DNA of 64,000 nucleotides, taken from positions 744,001 to 808,000 of the forward strand of contig NZ_JAFMSZ010000001.1 in the NCBI RefSeq assembly GCF_017916505.1, given 5' to 3'. The DNA is from Naasia sp. SYSU D00057 (lineage in GTDB: Bacteria; Actinomycetota; Actinomycetes; Actinomycetales; Microbacteriaceae). This document shows, piece by piece, positions 42,432 through 51,644 of this stretch. A program made the translations under genes and the position numbers. How positions within the stretch are numbered: position 1 is the first letter of the stretch; the number at the start of each line of letters is the position of its first letter. Under the pieces are notes generated by a model. The model saw only the letters and a list, made by a program, of their open reading frames with translations. It did no database searches and was not told the origin of the DNA.

Positions 42432-43160
42432 TCAGGCGCTCTGCGGGACGGGACGGCCGTCACCGGAGTGGGACGACGCCGTGATCGGCGACGGCCGGAA
42501 CCCGTGGAAGGTGAGGTAGATCGCGAGGAAGGACTCCCAGACGATCTCGGGAAGGGTCAGCAGCCCCGACCACACGGATGTCTGCTCGTACGCGCCGAAC
42601 AGCACCGCGATCCCGGACACGAACACGACGGGCCCGCCGATCAGCCCCACGAGCGCCATGGGCCGCGGTACGAGTCCGGAGCGGTAGAGGAGGTAGCCGA
42701 GCAGCAGCCCGTTGCCGAAGCCGGCGAGCAGCCCAGGCCCGAGCAGGAACGTCCACCCGTGCAGCGCCACCAGGGCTTCGCCCGCGACGAGGAAGGCGCC
42801 GGCGTCCGCCTCGGAGCCGCCCGCGTACTGCTGACGCAGGGTGACGACGGAGAGGACGCTCAGGATGCCGACCGCGATGAGCACGGATTCGGCGATGCGC
42901 GACGCCACGTAGCCGAGCGCGACCGCCTCGTTCTGCCGGCGGACGAGGGGGAACAGCACCACCGCGGTGCCGATGTTGGCGATGCAGACGAGGATCTCGA
43001 AGAGGGCGCCGAGCGCGATCTGGCCGTCCGCGCCGGGGCCGGTGATGTATCCGGGGTCGGTGAGGATCGGGGTGTAGAGGAGCGCGCCGGGGATCGCGGC
43101 GGCGATGGTGACGGCGAAGAGCAGGCCTGTCAGAAGGGCGGTCTTGCGGGTCCTGTCCAT
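42432..43160 (-). CDS. DUF4386 family membrane protein
   Basis: A 242-residue protein with about six hydrophobic helices. The N-terminus RKTALLTGLLFAVTIAAAIPG and the QNEAVALGYVASRIAESVLI segment match DUF4386. GGAG precedes the ATG. It lies between the DUF805 gene (37 bases upstream) and the MDR oxidoreductase on the same strand, so all three may be one operon under the TetR operators. The function is unknown. Confidence 0.85.
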   Translation of the reverse strand: MDRTRKTALLTGLLFAVTIAAAIPGALLYTPILTDPGYITGPGADGQIALGALFEILVCIANIGTAVVLFPLVRRQNEAVALGYVASRIAESVLIAVGILSVLSVVTLRQQYAGGSEADAGAFLVAGEALVALHGWTFLLGPGLLAGFGNGLLLGYLLYRSGLVPRPMALVGLIGGPVVFVSGIAVLFGAYEQTSVWSGLLTLPEIVWESFLAIYLTFHGFRPSPITASSHSGDGRPVPQSA

Positions 43161-43197
43161 GGGGAGCTCCGTACGGGCCGAGGGGGAAGCGGAAGGG

Positions 43198-43581
43198 TCA
43201 GCCGACCGCGACGGGCGCGGTCGGGACAGGAGAGGCAGGTGCGGTGCGGGAGGGCTGGGAGCAGAGCACCGCGAGAACGACGACGCCGGCGATCGGGAGG
43301 AACAGCCAGAGGGCGTGGCCCCAGCCGAAGCCTGCGTCGCGCAGGCGGCGGACGGCGACGGCGAGCGTCGGGACCAGGACGGCCATCGTCCAGAGGCCGC
43401 TGAGGCTCGGGCCGGCGGGAACGTAGCCCGCAGCGGAGGAGATCCAGAGCGGAACGGCGTTGAGCACGGCGTTGACGAGCGTGGTGAAGAGCACCCACCA
43501 CCAGAACTCGGACCGGCTCGCACGGACGGTGAAGTCGGCGTACTTGCGGAATCCCGTGCGGATCGACTGCCAGAGGTTCAT
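43198..43581 (-). CDS. DUF805 membrane protein
   Basis: A 127-residue small integral membrane protein: WQSIRTGFRKYADFTVRASRSEFWWWVLF opening, then several helices and the VRRLRDAGFGWGHALWLF motif diagnostic of DUF805. ATG at 43581 is supported by AAAGG and by the palindromic operators just upstream. It is first in a minus-strand operon divergent from the TetR gene. The role is unknown. Confidence 0.88.
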   Translation of the reverse strand: MNLWQSIRTGFRKYADFTVRASRSEFWWWVLFTTLVNAVLNAVPLWISSAAGYVPAGPSLSGLWTMAVLVPTLAVAVRRLRDAGFGWGHALWLFLPIAGVVVLAVLCSQPSRTAPASPVPTAPVAVG

Positions 43582-43609
43582 GATGCGCCTTTCGAAGTGG
43601 GGAGCCTTC

Positions 43610-43626
43610 GGTGTACGTTGTACACC
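43610..43626. promoter_or_regulatory. TetR operator A
   Basis: GGTGTACGTTGTACACC is a palindrome with 7-bp arms and a 3-base centre. It sits 29 bases upstream of the DUF805 start and before the TetR gene. Confidence 0.8.
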
Positions 43627-43642
43627 TGATGCCGAAGACGAT

Positions 43643-43661
43643 AGGTGTACGACGTACACCT
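43643..43661. promoter_or_regulatory. TetR operator B
   Basis: AGGTGTACGACGTACACCT is a near-perfect palindrome of the same sequence class as operator A. The centres are 34 bp apart. A shared GGTGTAC-N3-GTACACC core fits dimer binding by the adjacent TetR protein, giving control of both divergent transcripts. Confidence 0.82.
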
Positions 43662-43710
43662 GTCAAGAGGCTCTCGGCATCCCGTCGACAACAGAAGGAG
43701 GAGGGACCGC

Positions 43711-44394
43711 GTGACGAGTGCACAGGAGGCGCCTCGGCGAGCGCGGCTGAACCGCGACGCCGTGCTGCACACCGCCGTCGCGCTCGCCGACCGCGCCGGG
43801 ATCGACGGGCTCACCATGCGGACCCTCGCGCAGGAGCTCGGAGTGGTCCCGATGGCGCTCTACAAGCACGTCGCGAACAAGGAGCAGCTCCTCGACGGCA
43901 TGGTCGACATCGTGTGGAGCGAGGTCGAGCTTCCGACCAGCGACGACGGCTGGCGCGCCGGGATGCGTCGGCGGTCGGTCTCGCTGCGGGACGCGCTCTC
44001 GCGGCACCGCTGGGCGATCGGGCTGATGGAGTCGCGGATGAGCCCGGGACCGGCGAACCTACGCCAGCACAACGCGATGATGGGCTGCCTCCGCTCGGCG
44101 GGCTTCTCGTTCCGCACCACGGTGCACTCGACCTCCACCCTCGACGCGTACATCTACGGCTTCGCCCTGCAGGAGAAGACGATGCCGTTCGAGACGCCGG
44201 AGCAGTCCGGGGAGGTGGCCCAGGCGCAGCTCGAGGCGCAGGAGGCCGCCGCCGCGCTCTACCCCTACCTCGTCGAGGTGGTCGTCGAGCTCGCGAAGGC
44301 CGGCTACGACGGGAGCGCGGAGTTCGAGATCGGTCTCGACCTCATCCTCGACGGCATCGAGAAGCTCCGGCCGGAGTGGATCAGCGCCGACTGA
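43711..44394 (+). CDS. TetR/AcrR-family regulator
   Basis: A 227-residue regulator. The HTH region is LNRDAVLHTAVALADRAGIDGLTMRTLAQELGVVPMALYKHVANKEQLLDGM, and the rest resembles the TetR_C ligand-binding domain of the tetracycline-type subgroup. The start is GTG 43711 with GGAGGAGGG before it. It probably represses itself and the divergent DUF805-DUF4386-oxidoreductase genes through operators A and B. Its last 14 bases overlap the end of the opposing Pr6Pr gene. Confidence 0.9.
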   Translation: MTSAQEAPRRARLNRDAVLHTAVALADRAGIDGLTMRTLAQELGVVPMALYKHVANKEQLLDGMVDIVWSEVELPTSDDGWRAGMRRRSVSLRDALSRHRWAIGLMESRMSPGPANLRQHNAMMGCLRSAGFSFRTTVHSTSTLDAYIYGFALQEKTMPFETPEQSGEVAQAQLEAQEAAAALYPYLVEVVVELAKAGYDGSAEFEIGLDLILDGIEKLRPEWISAD

Positions 44395-45076
44395 CCGCGA
44401 TGCGCCGCCGCAGGCGGCCCAGCAGGTCGAAGAGGATCGCGGCGAGGAAGAACCCGACCACCACCGCTCCGGCGCTCGCGACGAGCCCCGCGTATCCCGC
44501 CGGCCCGCGCGGGTCGAGGAAGGGGTACGGGTACCAGTCGACGATCGCGCCGCGGACCAGCGAGTAGGCGAGGTAGGCGACGGGATACGCCATCCACGCG
44601 AGGAACCGCCACCAGCGGGCGGGGCGGGCGGCGGGGATCAGCAGCCAGTCGATCAGGAGCACGACCGGCATGAGCCGGTGCACGACGGTGTTGACCCACG
44701 GGGTGATCGTTCCCGCGGTGGGCAAGCCCTCGAGGAGCACCGCGAACACGACGAAGGTGACCACGAGGTAGACCGCCGCCGCGCCCCGGAGCCCGTCCCA
44801 CCAGCGCGGCAGCCGCTCCCGCGGGAGCAGTCCGGAGATGGCGAGCACCGCCCCGGCGTACAGGTTCGCCTCGTTCGTGAAGAAGCTGAGGTAGTTGCCG
44901 AGGTGCAGCCCTTCGGGCAGGGCGGCTACGACGAACATGTTGATGATCACCGTCGAGAAGCCGAGCAGCCCGAGGAAGATGCGGAGCGTGCGTACCGCCG
45001 GCTGGTCGTGGTGGAGCACCGGCAGTCGCTCCTCGCTCCGGGTCAGCGCGGCGGTCGACGGTTGAGGCAGCCCCAT
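44381..45076 (-). CDS. Pr6Pr-family membrane protein
   Basis: A 231-residue protein with about six hydrophobic helices. The segments FTNEANLYAGAVLAISGLL, VNTVVHRLMPVVLLIDWLL, ARWWRFLAWMAYPVAYLAYSLVRGAIVDWYPYPFLDP match the Pr6Pr family. The function is not known. It ends within the TetR gene's last codons on the opposite strand. Confidence 0.85.
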   Translation of the reverse strand: MGLPQPSTAALTRSEERLPVLHHDQPAVRTLRIFLGLLGFSTVIINMFVVAALPEGLHLGNYLSFFTNEANLYAGAVLAISGLLPRERLPRWWDGLRGAAAVYLVVTFVVFAVLLEGLPTAGTITPWVNTVVHRLMPVVLLIDWLLIPAARPARWWRFLAWMAYPVAYLAYSLVRGAIVDWYPYPFLDPRGPAGYAGLVASAGAVVVGFFLAAILFDLLGRLRRRIAVSRR

Positions 45077-45415
45077 CAGGACATTGTCGCGTCCCTTCGC
45101 GCGGTCCGGCCTGGAACGGCAGCAGTGGAGCCGCGTCGGCGCGTCGGCGGCGCGCTGCCGGACCCGACTCCTTCGTCTGCCTAAACTTGTTCCGCGCCGG
45201 CCGCCCTGCGGTCGCGCGCCGGCGCCACCGGCGCCTTCCTGAGACAGCGCGCCGCCGTGCCTAGGCTGCGCTCATCCCGCGACGGCCTTGCGGCCCGACC
45301 AGCCCGTCGCGTGCGCCCGACGTCCGCCCCGTCCCGAAGCCGCGGAGTCGTCGGGCCACTCGTCGCGCCCGGATTTCCGGCGCGCCGACGGGGGCTGTCG
45401 TGATGCACCACCTCC
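45077..45415. other. Gene-free intergenic region
   Basis: 339 bases between the divergent Pr6Pr and secreted hydrolase genes. I see no gene. A short GGCGCC-ACC-GGCGCC inverted repeat is at 45221-45235. Promoters for both genes should lie here, but I cannot place them with confidence. Confidence 0.6.
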
Positions 45416-46471
45416 ATGAAAGGCAATTCGTTGTTCACTCGCTCCACTCCGGGTGCGGTCGGCGCCCGGAACACGCGGCTCGCGGCCATCGCCGCGGCCG
45501 TCGCGGCCGTCGCTGGGTTCGCCGTCCTCACGCCGGTCCAGTCCGCGTCCGCCGCACCACTCGGCAGCACCTCGACGGTCCGGCTGACCGACCTGGGCTC
45601 CGACGCCACAGCCGATCTCCAGTACGTCGGCAACCAGTCCATCGGCAACAACGCAGCCGGGAACCCGAACGTGCGCACGGTCGTCCTCGTCGTTCACGGC
45701 GACGGGCGGGACGCGGCAGGCTACGCCGACAGCACGCTCAAGGCGGCCGTGTCCGCGGGCAAGGTCGGAACCACCGCGGTGATCGCCCCCCACTTCCTCT
45801 CCGAAGCCGACGGCCACAGCGGGCGGATGTACTGGACCGACGGCGGGTGGAAGATCGGCGACCCGTCGCTCGACTCCAGCCGCCTCTCCTCGTTCGACGT
45901 GCTGGACCGGCTCATCGCGCGGGTACAGGACGGCCGGTTCCCGAACCTCGATCGCCTCGTCGTCGCCGGTCACTCCGCGGGCGGGCAGTTCGTCCAGCGG
46001 TTCGCGGCCGGGTCGGACGCCGCCGGAGTCGACGAATACGTGGTCGCGAACCCGTCGTCCTACCTCTTCCTGTCCTCCGCCCGGTGGTCGGGGTCGAGGC
46101 TGCGCGAGCTGACCAGCTCGGAGAAGTCCGCCTGCCGGGACTACAACGACTACAAGCACGGGCTCAACGCCCGAAACGCCTACATGGACCGCGTGCCGGC
46201 CGACGCTCTGAAGGCGCGCTATGCGTCCCACCCGGTGACCTACCTGCTCGGCACGTCCGACACCTCGCGTGTCGACAACCTGGACACCAGCTGCGCCGCC
46301 GACTGGCAGGGCAAGAACCGCCTCGAGCGCGGACGCAACTTCTTCTCCTACGAGAAGAGCGTCTGGGGCTCGACGCCGTCCGGGCACCGCAAGGTGGAGG
46401 TCCCGAACATCGGGCACTCCTGGGCGGGCATGGTGAAGTCCAGCCAGGGCACGCAGGCGCTCTTCGGCTGA
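45416..46471 (+). CDS. Secreted alpha/beta-hydrolase-like protein
   Basis: A 351-residue exported protein with a long signal peptide ending near SASA-APLG. The alpha/beta-hydrolase core has LVVHGDGRDAAGYAD, nucleophile elbow VAGHSAGGQFVQRF and a C-terminal catalytic His candidate in VPNIGHSWAGM. It is likely an extracellular esterase or lipase; the substrate is unknown. The ribosome site is weak, so the start is the least certain part. Confidence 0.82.
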   Translation: MKGNSLFTRSTPGAVGARNTRLAAIAAAVAAVAGFAVLTPVQSASAAPLGSTSTVRLTDLGSDATADLQYVGNQSIGNNAAGNPNVRTVVLVVHGDGRDAAGYADSTLKAAVSAGKVGTTAVIAPHFLSEADGHSGRMYWTDGGWKIGDPSLDSSRLSSFDVLDRLIARVQDGRFPNLDRLVVAGHSAGGQFVQRFAAGSDAAGVDEYVVANPSSYLFLSSARWSGSRLRELTSSEKSACRDYNDYKHGLNARNAYMDRVPADALKARYASHPVTYLLGTSDTSRVDNLDTSCAADWQGKNRLERGRNFFSYEKSVWGSTPSGHRKVEVPNIGHSWAGMVKSSQGTQALFG

Positions 46472-46758
46472 CGCGGGCGCCGGAGACGACCGGTGTCCGA
46501 CATCCTTCGCGATGCGCAGCGGGGGCGGCTGCTCGGCCGTTCCCCGCTCCGCGTCGCAGACCGGAGACTCCCCATGCTTCCTCAAGAGACGGCCACCGCG
46601 GCCTGCGGGACCTTCGCCTCTCCCGCCACCGCCCGGAACCGGGCGATGCTCCCGGCCCGGGTAACGTCGATACACATGACGGAGCTCTCACCGACCGCCC
46701 CGCCCGCCTGCCCGGGTCGCGCCGCCCAGTCTCTCGCAGGCGCTGGAAGGAACGGTCG

Positions 46759-49002
46759 GTGACCGCTCGGATCCAGGACGAGCGGGTCTCCCCGCCGGTC
46801 ACCTTGCCCGGTGTCGCGACGGTGCCTGCGAAGGCGGCCCCCTCGCGGCGGCGTCGGCAGGCGCCCGAGTGGCTGGTGACGCTGGGCGTCGGTCTGCTCG
46901 TGTGGCTGCTCGGCTGCATCCCGCAGTGGCGCGGCAGCTTCTTCTACTACAACGGCGACGCCAACGAGCAGGTCACTCCCCTGTGGCATGCGCTCGGCGA
47001 CCGCCTTCGTGCCGGCGAGTGGGTGCTCATGGACCCCGCGAGCTGGATGGGCGGCAACTACGCCGGCGAGGCCCTGATCGGGCTGCTCAACCCGGTCGCC
47101 CTCGCCAACATGGTGCTCGTCTCCTTCTTCGACAACCTGTCGGTCGCCTCGTTCGTCGTGATGGTGGAGTTCCTCGGCCTGCTCGCGATGGGCGTCTACC
47201 TGCTCACCCGCAGCTACGGAGCGCGCCGCTGGGCCGCCGTCGCCCTGGCGGTCGCCATCCCGTTCTCCGGCTTCACCCTCTGGTACGACGCAGCCGGCTG
47301 GATCTACCACCTCATGGCCTTCACCTGGGTGGCGTGGTTCTGGTGGGCGTCGCACCGGCACACCCGCCGGCGCCTCACCCCGATCCTGCCCTTCGTGTTC
47401 GGCGCCCTCGCCATGACGACGGGCAGCCCCTTCGGCGCGCTCGGCGTCGTCGTCGTACTCGCCGCGCTCGGCGTGGAGCTGCTCGCCCACCGCCGCTACG
47501 GGCGACTCCTCCACCTCGTCGTGGTGGGGCTCGTCGTGGCCGCCGCGGCACTGCCCGTCTACCTGCCGCTGCTCGGCGCCGGAGACGTCACCTGGCGCGC
47601 CTCGCTGGCCGGGGTCTCCAACGACACGTTCCTCGTGCCCGACCTGGGCGACCTCGCCGGCGCCAGCTCCCCCACCTACCTGCCGTCGATGACGCAGTGG
47701 GCCGGTGCGATCGAGAACAAGCCGTCCGCCTACCTCGCGTGGTTCGCACTGCCGCTGCTGCCGTGGCTGCGCTGGGACCGCGTGCGCCGCCGGGGTCGCC
47801 TGCTGCTGAGCCCCCTCATCGTGGCCGGAGTCTTCCTGCTCGCCACGCTCGCGCCCTCGTCGCTGTGGCTGTTCCGCTGGCCGATGCGGATGATCGACTA
47901 CCTCTACCTCGCGGTGGCCGTCCTCCTCGCCGTCGCCCTCTCCGCCGGCCTCGCCCGCACCGCGTGGCGCCGGAGGGCCCTGATCAGCGGGGCGATCGTC
48001 GCGGGAGGCGCCTACCTGTCCTGGGCGACCCGCCCCATCGAGGTGGGCTGGCTGCACCTGGTCGTGCTCCTGATCGTCGCGGCGCTCGTAGCCGCTGCCG
48101 TTCTCGCCGCCCGACGCAGCACGGCAGCGACAGGCGCCGTGCTCGTCGCCGGAACCGCGATCGTGCTCACCCTGCAGGCGTCCACATTCCCCTACTCCGC
48201 GAACCCGAACCCGGTGCGCCCGCCCTTCCGCGTGTCCGCCCTCGCCGAGGGCACTGCCTCCTTCGAGGGGACGGTCCTGCAACTCGCGAACGGGAAGGGT
48301 GTGACGACCGAGCAGTACCAGAGCGGCGAGATCCTCTTCGGCAATGTGCCGCGGGCCGCGGGGTACGAGTCACTCAGCAGCTACACGGGCATCGGGTTCA
48401 AGGAGTTCTCCGGCGAGCTCTGCATGGACTACCGCGGGGCGACCTGCTCGGGGGCCTTCGAGCGGCTGTGGCAGCGCACCGGCGGCGGCGTCACCGCGCC
48501 GCTCGCCGACACCCTGCGCGTCTCCACCCTGGTGCTGCAGCGGTCGCTGTTCGAGGACACCGGCATCGACGTGGAGTCGCCCCGTGCCGGCTGGCACGTC
48601 GCTGATGAGGACGACCGCCGTGTGGTGTGGGTGCGCGACGAGCCCCTCCTCGGCGAGGGCCGGGTGTCCTGGGCCTCCGACTCGGTGGCGGTCCTCGCCG
48701 ACACGTCGGCTCCGGCGCTGGAGACGGTCCGCTACAGCGCGGCCGACGAGGGTCGCCTGCTCTTCGCACGACTCGCCTGGCCCGGCTACACCGCCACCGT
48801 CGACGGTGAGCAGGCGTTCGTGAAGGACGGCCCGGCCGGTCTGGTGTCCGTCGACGTGCCCGCCGGCGAGCACACCCTGACGCTGTCCTACTCGCCGCCC
48901 GGGCTGCGCACCGGTCTCCTCGCCGCCGCCGGCGGCGCCGCGATCGCGCTCGTGCAGGCGGGCATCTGGTGGTGGCAGCGCCGTCGGCACCGCCTGAGCT
49001 GA
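46759..49002 (+). CDS. Large polytopic membrane protein, YfhO-like
   Basis: A 747-residue protein. A short cytoplasmic N-terminus is followed by about eleven transmembrane helices (residues ~35-460), an extracellular domain (~470-715) and a final helix with a basic tail. FFYYNGDANEQVTPLWHAL near the first loop and YTATVDGEQAFVKDGPAGLVSVDVPAGEHTLTLSY near the end are typical of YfhO/GT-C-like membrane proteins, which in Gram-positives glycosylate wall polymers. The role is inferred. GTG 46759 follows GGAAGGAAC. Confidence 0.8.
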   Translation: MTARIQDERVSPPVTLPGVATVPAKAAPSRRRRQAPEWLVTLGVGLLVWLLGCIPQWRGSFFYYNGDANEQVTPLWHALGDRLRAGEWVLMDPASWMGGNYAGEALIGLLNPVALANMVLVSFFDNLSVASFVVMVEFLGLLAMGVYLLTRSYGARRWAAVALAVAIPFSGFTLWYDAAGWIYHLMAFTWVAWFWWASHRHTRRRLTPILPFVFGALAMTTGSPFGALGVVVVLAALGVELLAHRRYGRLLHLVVVGLVVAAAALPVYLPLLGAGDVTWRASLAGVSNDTFLVPDLGDLAGASSPTYLPSMTQWAGAIENKPSAYLAWFALPLLPWLRWDRVRRRGRLLLSPLIVAGVFLLATLAPSSLWLFRWPMRMIDYLYLAVAVLLAVALSAGLARTAWRRRALISGAIVAGGAYLSWATRPIEVGWLHLVVLLIVAALVAAAVLAARRSTAATGAVLVAGTAIVLTLQASTFPYSANPNPVRPPFRVSALAEGTASFEGTVLQLANGKGVTTEQYQSGEILFGNVPRAAGYESLSSYTGIGFKEFSGELCMDYRGATCSGAFERLWQRTGGGVTAPLADTLRVSTLVLQRSLFEDTGIDVESPRAGWHVADEDDRRVVWVRDEPLLGEGRVSWASDSVAVLADTSAPALETVRYSAADEGRLLFARLAWPGYTATVDGEQAFVKDGPAGLVSVDVPAGEHTLTLSYSPPGLRTGLLAAAGGAAIALVQAGIWWWQRRRHRLS

Positions 49003-49149
49003 TCCGCCCTCGCCGTTGGGAAGCGCTCGACTGCGGACCGAAAGGCGCGGGTCGTGTTCAGCAGGCAGCGGTGGAGTCCCAGCAGGCATGGCAGTCCCTG
49101 TTCCACCTGCCGAGCGGTGGATACTCCTGCTGCGCGGCGGTACGAGCAC

Positions 49150-49446
49150 TCAGACGAAGCCGAGCACGGGCGGCCGCTGCGGTCGCGGCCTCGACCGCGT
49201 CCAGGTGAACCCGTACATCGCGACATGCCGGGCGCCGAGGAGCCCTGCCTGCTGCAGGTCGGCCACCGGGATGCTGAGCGGCGAGAACGCCGACGCGGCG
49301 CACTCGTACAGCACGGCCGGAACGGCGTGCCACTCGTTGGCGCAGAGCCCGGCGCCGGTGCGCTCCTTCGACATGCAGGAGGGACAGACGTAGCGCTCCC
49401 ACCAGTCCTGAAGGACCGGCGTCATCATCTGGTTTCCGTCGTTCAT
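49150..49446 (-). CDS. Small hypothetical protein with CxxC
   Basis: A 98-residue protein of unknown function. It holds WERYVCPSCMSKERTGAGLCANEWHAVPAVLYECAASAF, i.e. CxxC plus two more cysteines, which could bind zinc. GAGG before ATG 49446 supports the start. The larger open frame upstream of this ATG has no coding character. Confidence 0.55.
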   Translation of the reverse strand: MNDGNQMMTPVLQDWWERYVCPSCMSKERTGAGLCANEWHAVPAVLYECAASAFSPLSIPVADLQQAGLLGARHVAMYGFTWTRSRPRPQRPPVLGFV

Positions 49447-49626
49447 CGCTGACCTCGTCGCCTGATCGACAGCAGTGTGGACCCGACCACCGACATCACC
49501 GGTGGAGACCGCGGCGGGTCGTGGAATGCGGTTCACCGCGGCGGGGCGGGGAGGGTGCGGCTCGCCGCATCCGCCCCAACTCGTCGGCGCACCGCTGTCA
49601 GAGCGGGCCGCGCCTAGGCTGACGGC

Positions 49627-50445
49627 GTGGTCGGCGCAGGGGGGCACGGCGGGCCGCCGAGGCCGTCTCGGCGGGCGTTCCTCGCAGCCGCCGCCCTCGG
49701 GCTCTCGGCCGTCGTCGCCGGCTGCGCCCCCGCGCCGCTCGGCCGCCGGACGGGGAAACCGGAGCGGCCGGAGAGCCTGCTGTCCCGCCCCAGCGAGCCC
49801 ACTCAGCCCTTCCCCGGTGCCGGTACCCACCCGCTGCAGGTGACCGCCGATCGCGACGCGCTCCTGCACATCCCGCCCCTGCTCGAGGCCGGCCGGGCGG
49901 CACCGCTCGTGATCACCCTGCACGGCGCCGGCGGCGACTCGGAGGCGGGGCTGGGCCTGCTCCGCGCCCAGGCGGACGAGCGCGGCATCCTGCTGCTCGC
50001 GGCGGCCTCCCGCGAGTCGACGTGGGATGCCGTCGGCCGGGGCCGCTACGGCACCGACGTCCAGCTGCTCGACGAGGCGCTGAAGCGGACCTTCGATGTC
50101 GTCGGGGTCGACGAGGAGCGGATCGCCGTCGCCGGCTTCTCGGACGGCGCGTCCTACGCGCTGGGTCTCGGGCTCGCGAACGGCGGCCTGCTCCGCAGGA
50201 TCGCCGCCTTCTCGCCGGGCTTCATCCCGCCGGGAGGTCGCGACGGCTCCCCCAGCGTCTTCCTCACCCACGGCACCGCTGACGAGGTCCTGCCGATCGA
50301 CCGGACCAGCCGCAGGATCGTGTCCTCCTTGCGGGATGAGGGGCTCGACGTCGACTACCGGGAGTTCCCCGGAGGCCATTGGGTTCCCCCGGAGCTCGCG
50401 GAAGCGGCGGTGGACTGGCTGGATCGGGACGGTTCCGCAGGCTGA
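49627..50445 (+). CDS. Lipoprotein alpha/beta hydrolase (phospholipase/carboxylesterase-like)
   Basis: A 272-residue predicted lipoprotein. SRRAFLAAAALGLSAVVAGC combines a twin-arginine-like motif with a lipobox. The catalytic core has ITLHGAGGDSEAGL, nucleophile GFSDGASYALGLGLA, Asp in THGTADEVLPID and His in FPGGHWVPP, matching the PHB-depolymerase/carboxylesterase group. It is surface anchored. The start is GTG 49627. It is separated by 184 bases from the SDR gene. Confidence 0.85.
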   Translation: MVGAGGHGGPPRPSRRAFLAAAALGLSAVVAGCAPAPLGRRTGKPERPESLLSRPSEPTQPFPGAGTHPLQVTADRDALLHIPPLLEAGRAAPLVITLHGAGGDSEAGLGLLRAQADERGILLLAAASRESTWDAVGRGRYGTDVQLLDEALKRTFDVVGVDEERIAVAGFSDGASYALGLGLANGGLLRRIAAFSPGFIPPGGRDGSPSVFLTHGTADEVLPIDRTSRRIVSSLRDEGLDVDYREFPGGHWVPPELAEAAVDWLDRDGSAG

Positions 50446-50629
50446 TCGGCACTTGCCCGCCGTCGATCGGCGTCCGCCCGGCACGGCGCCACACCGGCCG
50501 CACCAGACGCACAGGTGCGAAGGAGATCCGTTCGCCACCGGGTTGCGGGTGTCATTCCCCGGACGCACTGGACCGTCCGGGCCGCCCCCTCGATAGGCTC
50601 CCCGAGTCGCCGAGCGGGGAGGTGCGCCC

Positions 50630-51469
50630 ATGGGCGGGTTCGCGGGGAAGGTGGTCGTCGTCACCGGAGCGGGTTCCGGGATCGGCCGCGCCCTCGCCCT
50701 GGCTCTTGCCGAGCGCGGCGCGCGAGTGGCGATCGCCGACTGGTTCGAGGACGGTCTGCGGGAGACGGAGGCGCTGCTGCGGGAACTCGGCGCCGACCCC
50801 GTCGTCGGCGTCGCCGACGTCGCCGACCGCGCCTCTGTCTCGGCCTTCGCCGACCAGGTCGTGGAGCGCTTCGGGGTGGTCCACCAGGTCTACAACAACG
50901 CGGGGATCGCGGGCGGCGGCCCGACGATCGCCGAGACGGGGTACGAGGCGTTCGAGCAGGTGCTCGCGGTCAACCTGTGGGGCGTCATCAACGGCACCAA
51001 GGAGTTCCTGCCCCACCTGATCGCCTCCGGCGACGGCCACGTCGTCAACGTCTCGAGCCTCAACGGCTTCATGGCTCAGCCCCGGCTCGGGCCGTACATC
51101 ACATCGAAGTTCGCAGTCCGCGGCTTCACCGAGGCCCTGCGCACGGAGATGCTGGCCGCCCGGCTTCCGGTCGCGGTCACGGTCGTGCACCCCGGCGGTG
51201 TCCGCACCGGCATCGCGCGGTCCGCGTACGGTCCGCAGCGTGAGCCGATCTCCGCCGAGCACCTCCAGCGAGTGCAGGTCTACGAGCGCAGGCTCTTCCG
51301 GACGTCCGCCGACGACGCCGCCCGCACGATCCTCCGCGGAGTGGAGCGCCGGAAGGGCCGTGTGCTCATCGCGCAGGCGAGGGCGATCGACCGGCTCGTC
51401 CGGCTGCTCCCGGAGTGGTATCCCCGCGTCGTGGTGTCGTGGGGACGCCGGATGTTCGGGGAGTGGTGA
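50630..51469 (+). CDS. SDR-family oxidoreductase
   Basis: A 279-residue classical short-chain dehydrogenase. Cofactor motif TGAGSGIGRALALALAERGARV, NNAG at the central strand, catalytic Ser in NVSSLNGFMAQ and YxxxK in YITSKFAVRGF are all present. The basic start of the C-terminal extension (RRKGRVLIAQARAIDRLVRLLPEWYPRVV) resembles membrane-associated SDRs. The substrate is unknown. Confidence 0.92.
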   Translation: MGGFAGKVVVVTGAGSGIGRALALALAERGARVAIADWFEDGLRETEALLRELGADPVVGVADVADRASVSAFADQVVERFGVVHQVYNNAGIAGGGPTIAETGYEAFEQVLAVNLWGVINGTKEFLPHLIASGDGHVVNVSSLNGFMAQPRLGPYITSKFAVRGFTEALRTEMLAARLPVAVTVVHPGGVRTGIARSAYGPQREPISAEHLQRVQVYERRLFRTSADDAARTILRGVERRKGRVLIAQARAIDRLVRLLPEWYPRVVVSWGRRMFGEW

Positions 51470-51525
51470 CGCCCGTCGCCCGCCTCAATGTCCGCTGGCT
51501 CCCGAGCCGCGGGTCGCGACAACAT

Positions 51526-51612
51526 CGAGTGCACCTCCACGCGCCGAGTGCACCCTGGGCACGGGGTGCACTCGGTGCTACGGGGCGCACTCGGCGGCTC
51601 GGGGCGCACTCG
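51526..51612. repeat. Five-copy GAGTGCAC/GTGCACTC inverted repeat cluster
   Basis: Two forward copies of CGAGTGCAC (51526-51534, 51545-51553) face three inverted copies of G(T/C)GCACTCG (51566-51574, 51585-51593, 51604-51612), all with ~19-base spacing. The set lies between two convergent genes and can form alternative hairpins. It may be a bidirectional terminator or a REP-like element. Confidence 0.75.
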
Positions 51613-51644
51613 ACGCGGCATGCCCCCATCTCGCAAGCGCCGCC

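Noticed and set aside
43645-43710. Longer TetR start at 43645
   Set aside because: It would lie within the operator B palindrome; GTG 43711 has a strong GGAGGAGGG site and gives the usual N-terminal length.
45400-46758. Single large + strand protein fusing the secreted hydrolase region and YfhO-like gene
   Set aside because: The secreted hydrolase uses another frame (45416-46471) with a signal peptide and catalytic motifs. The membrane protein has its own GTG and ribosome site at 46759.
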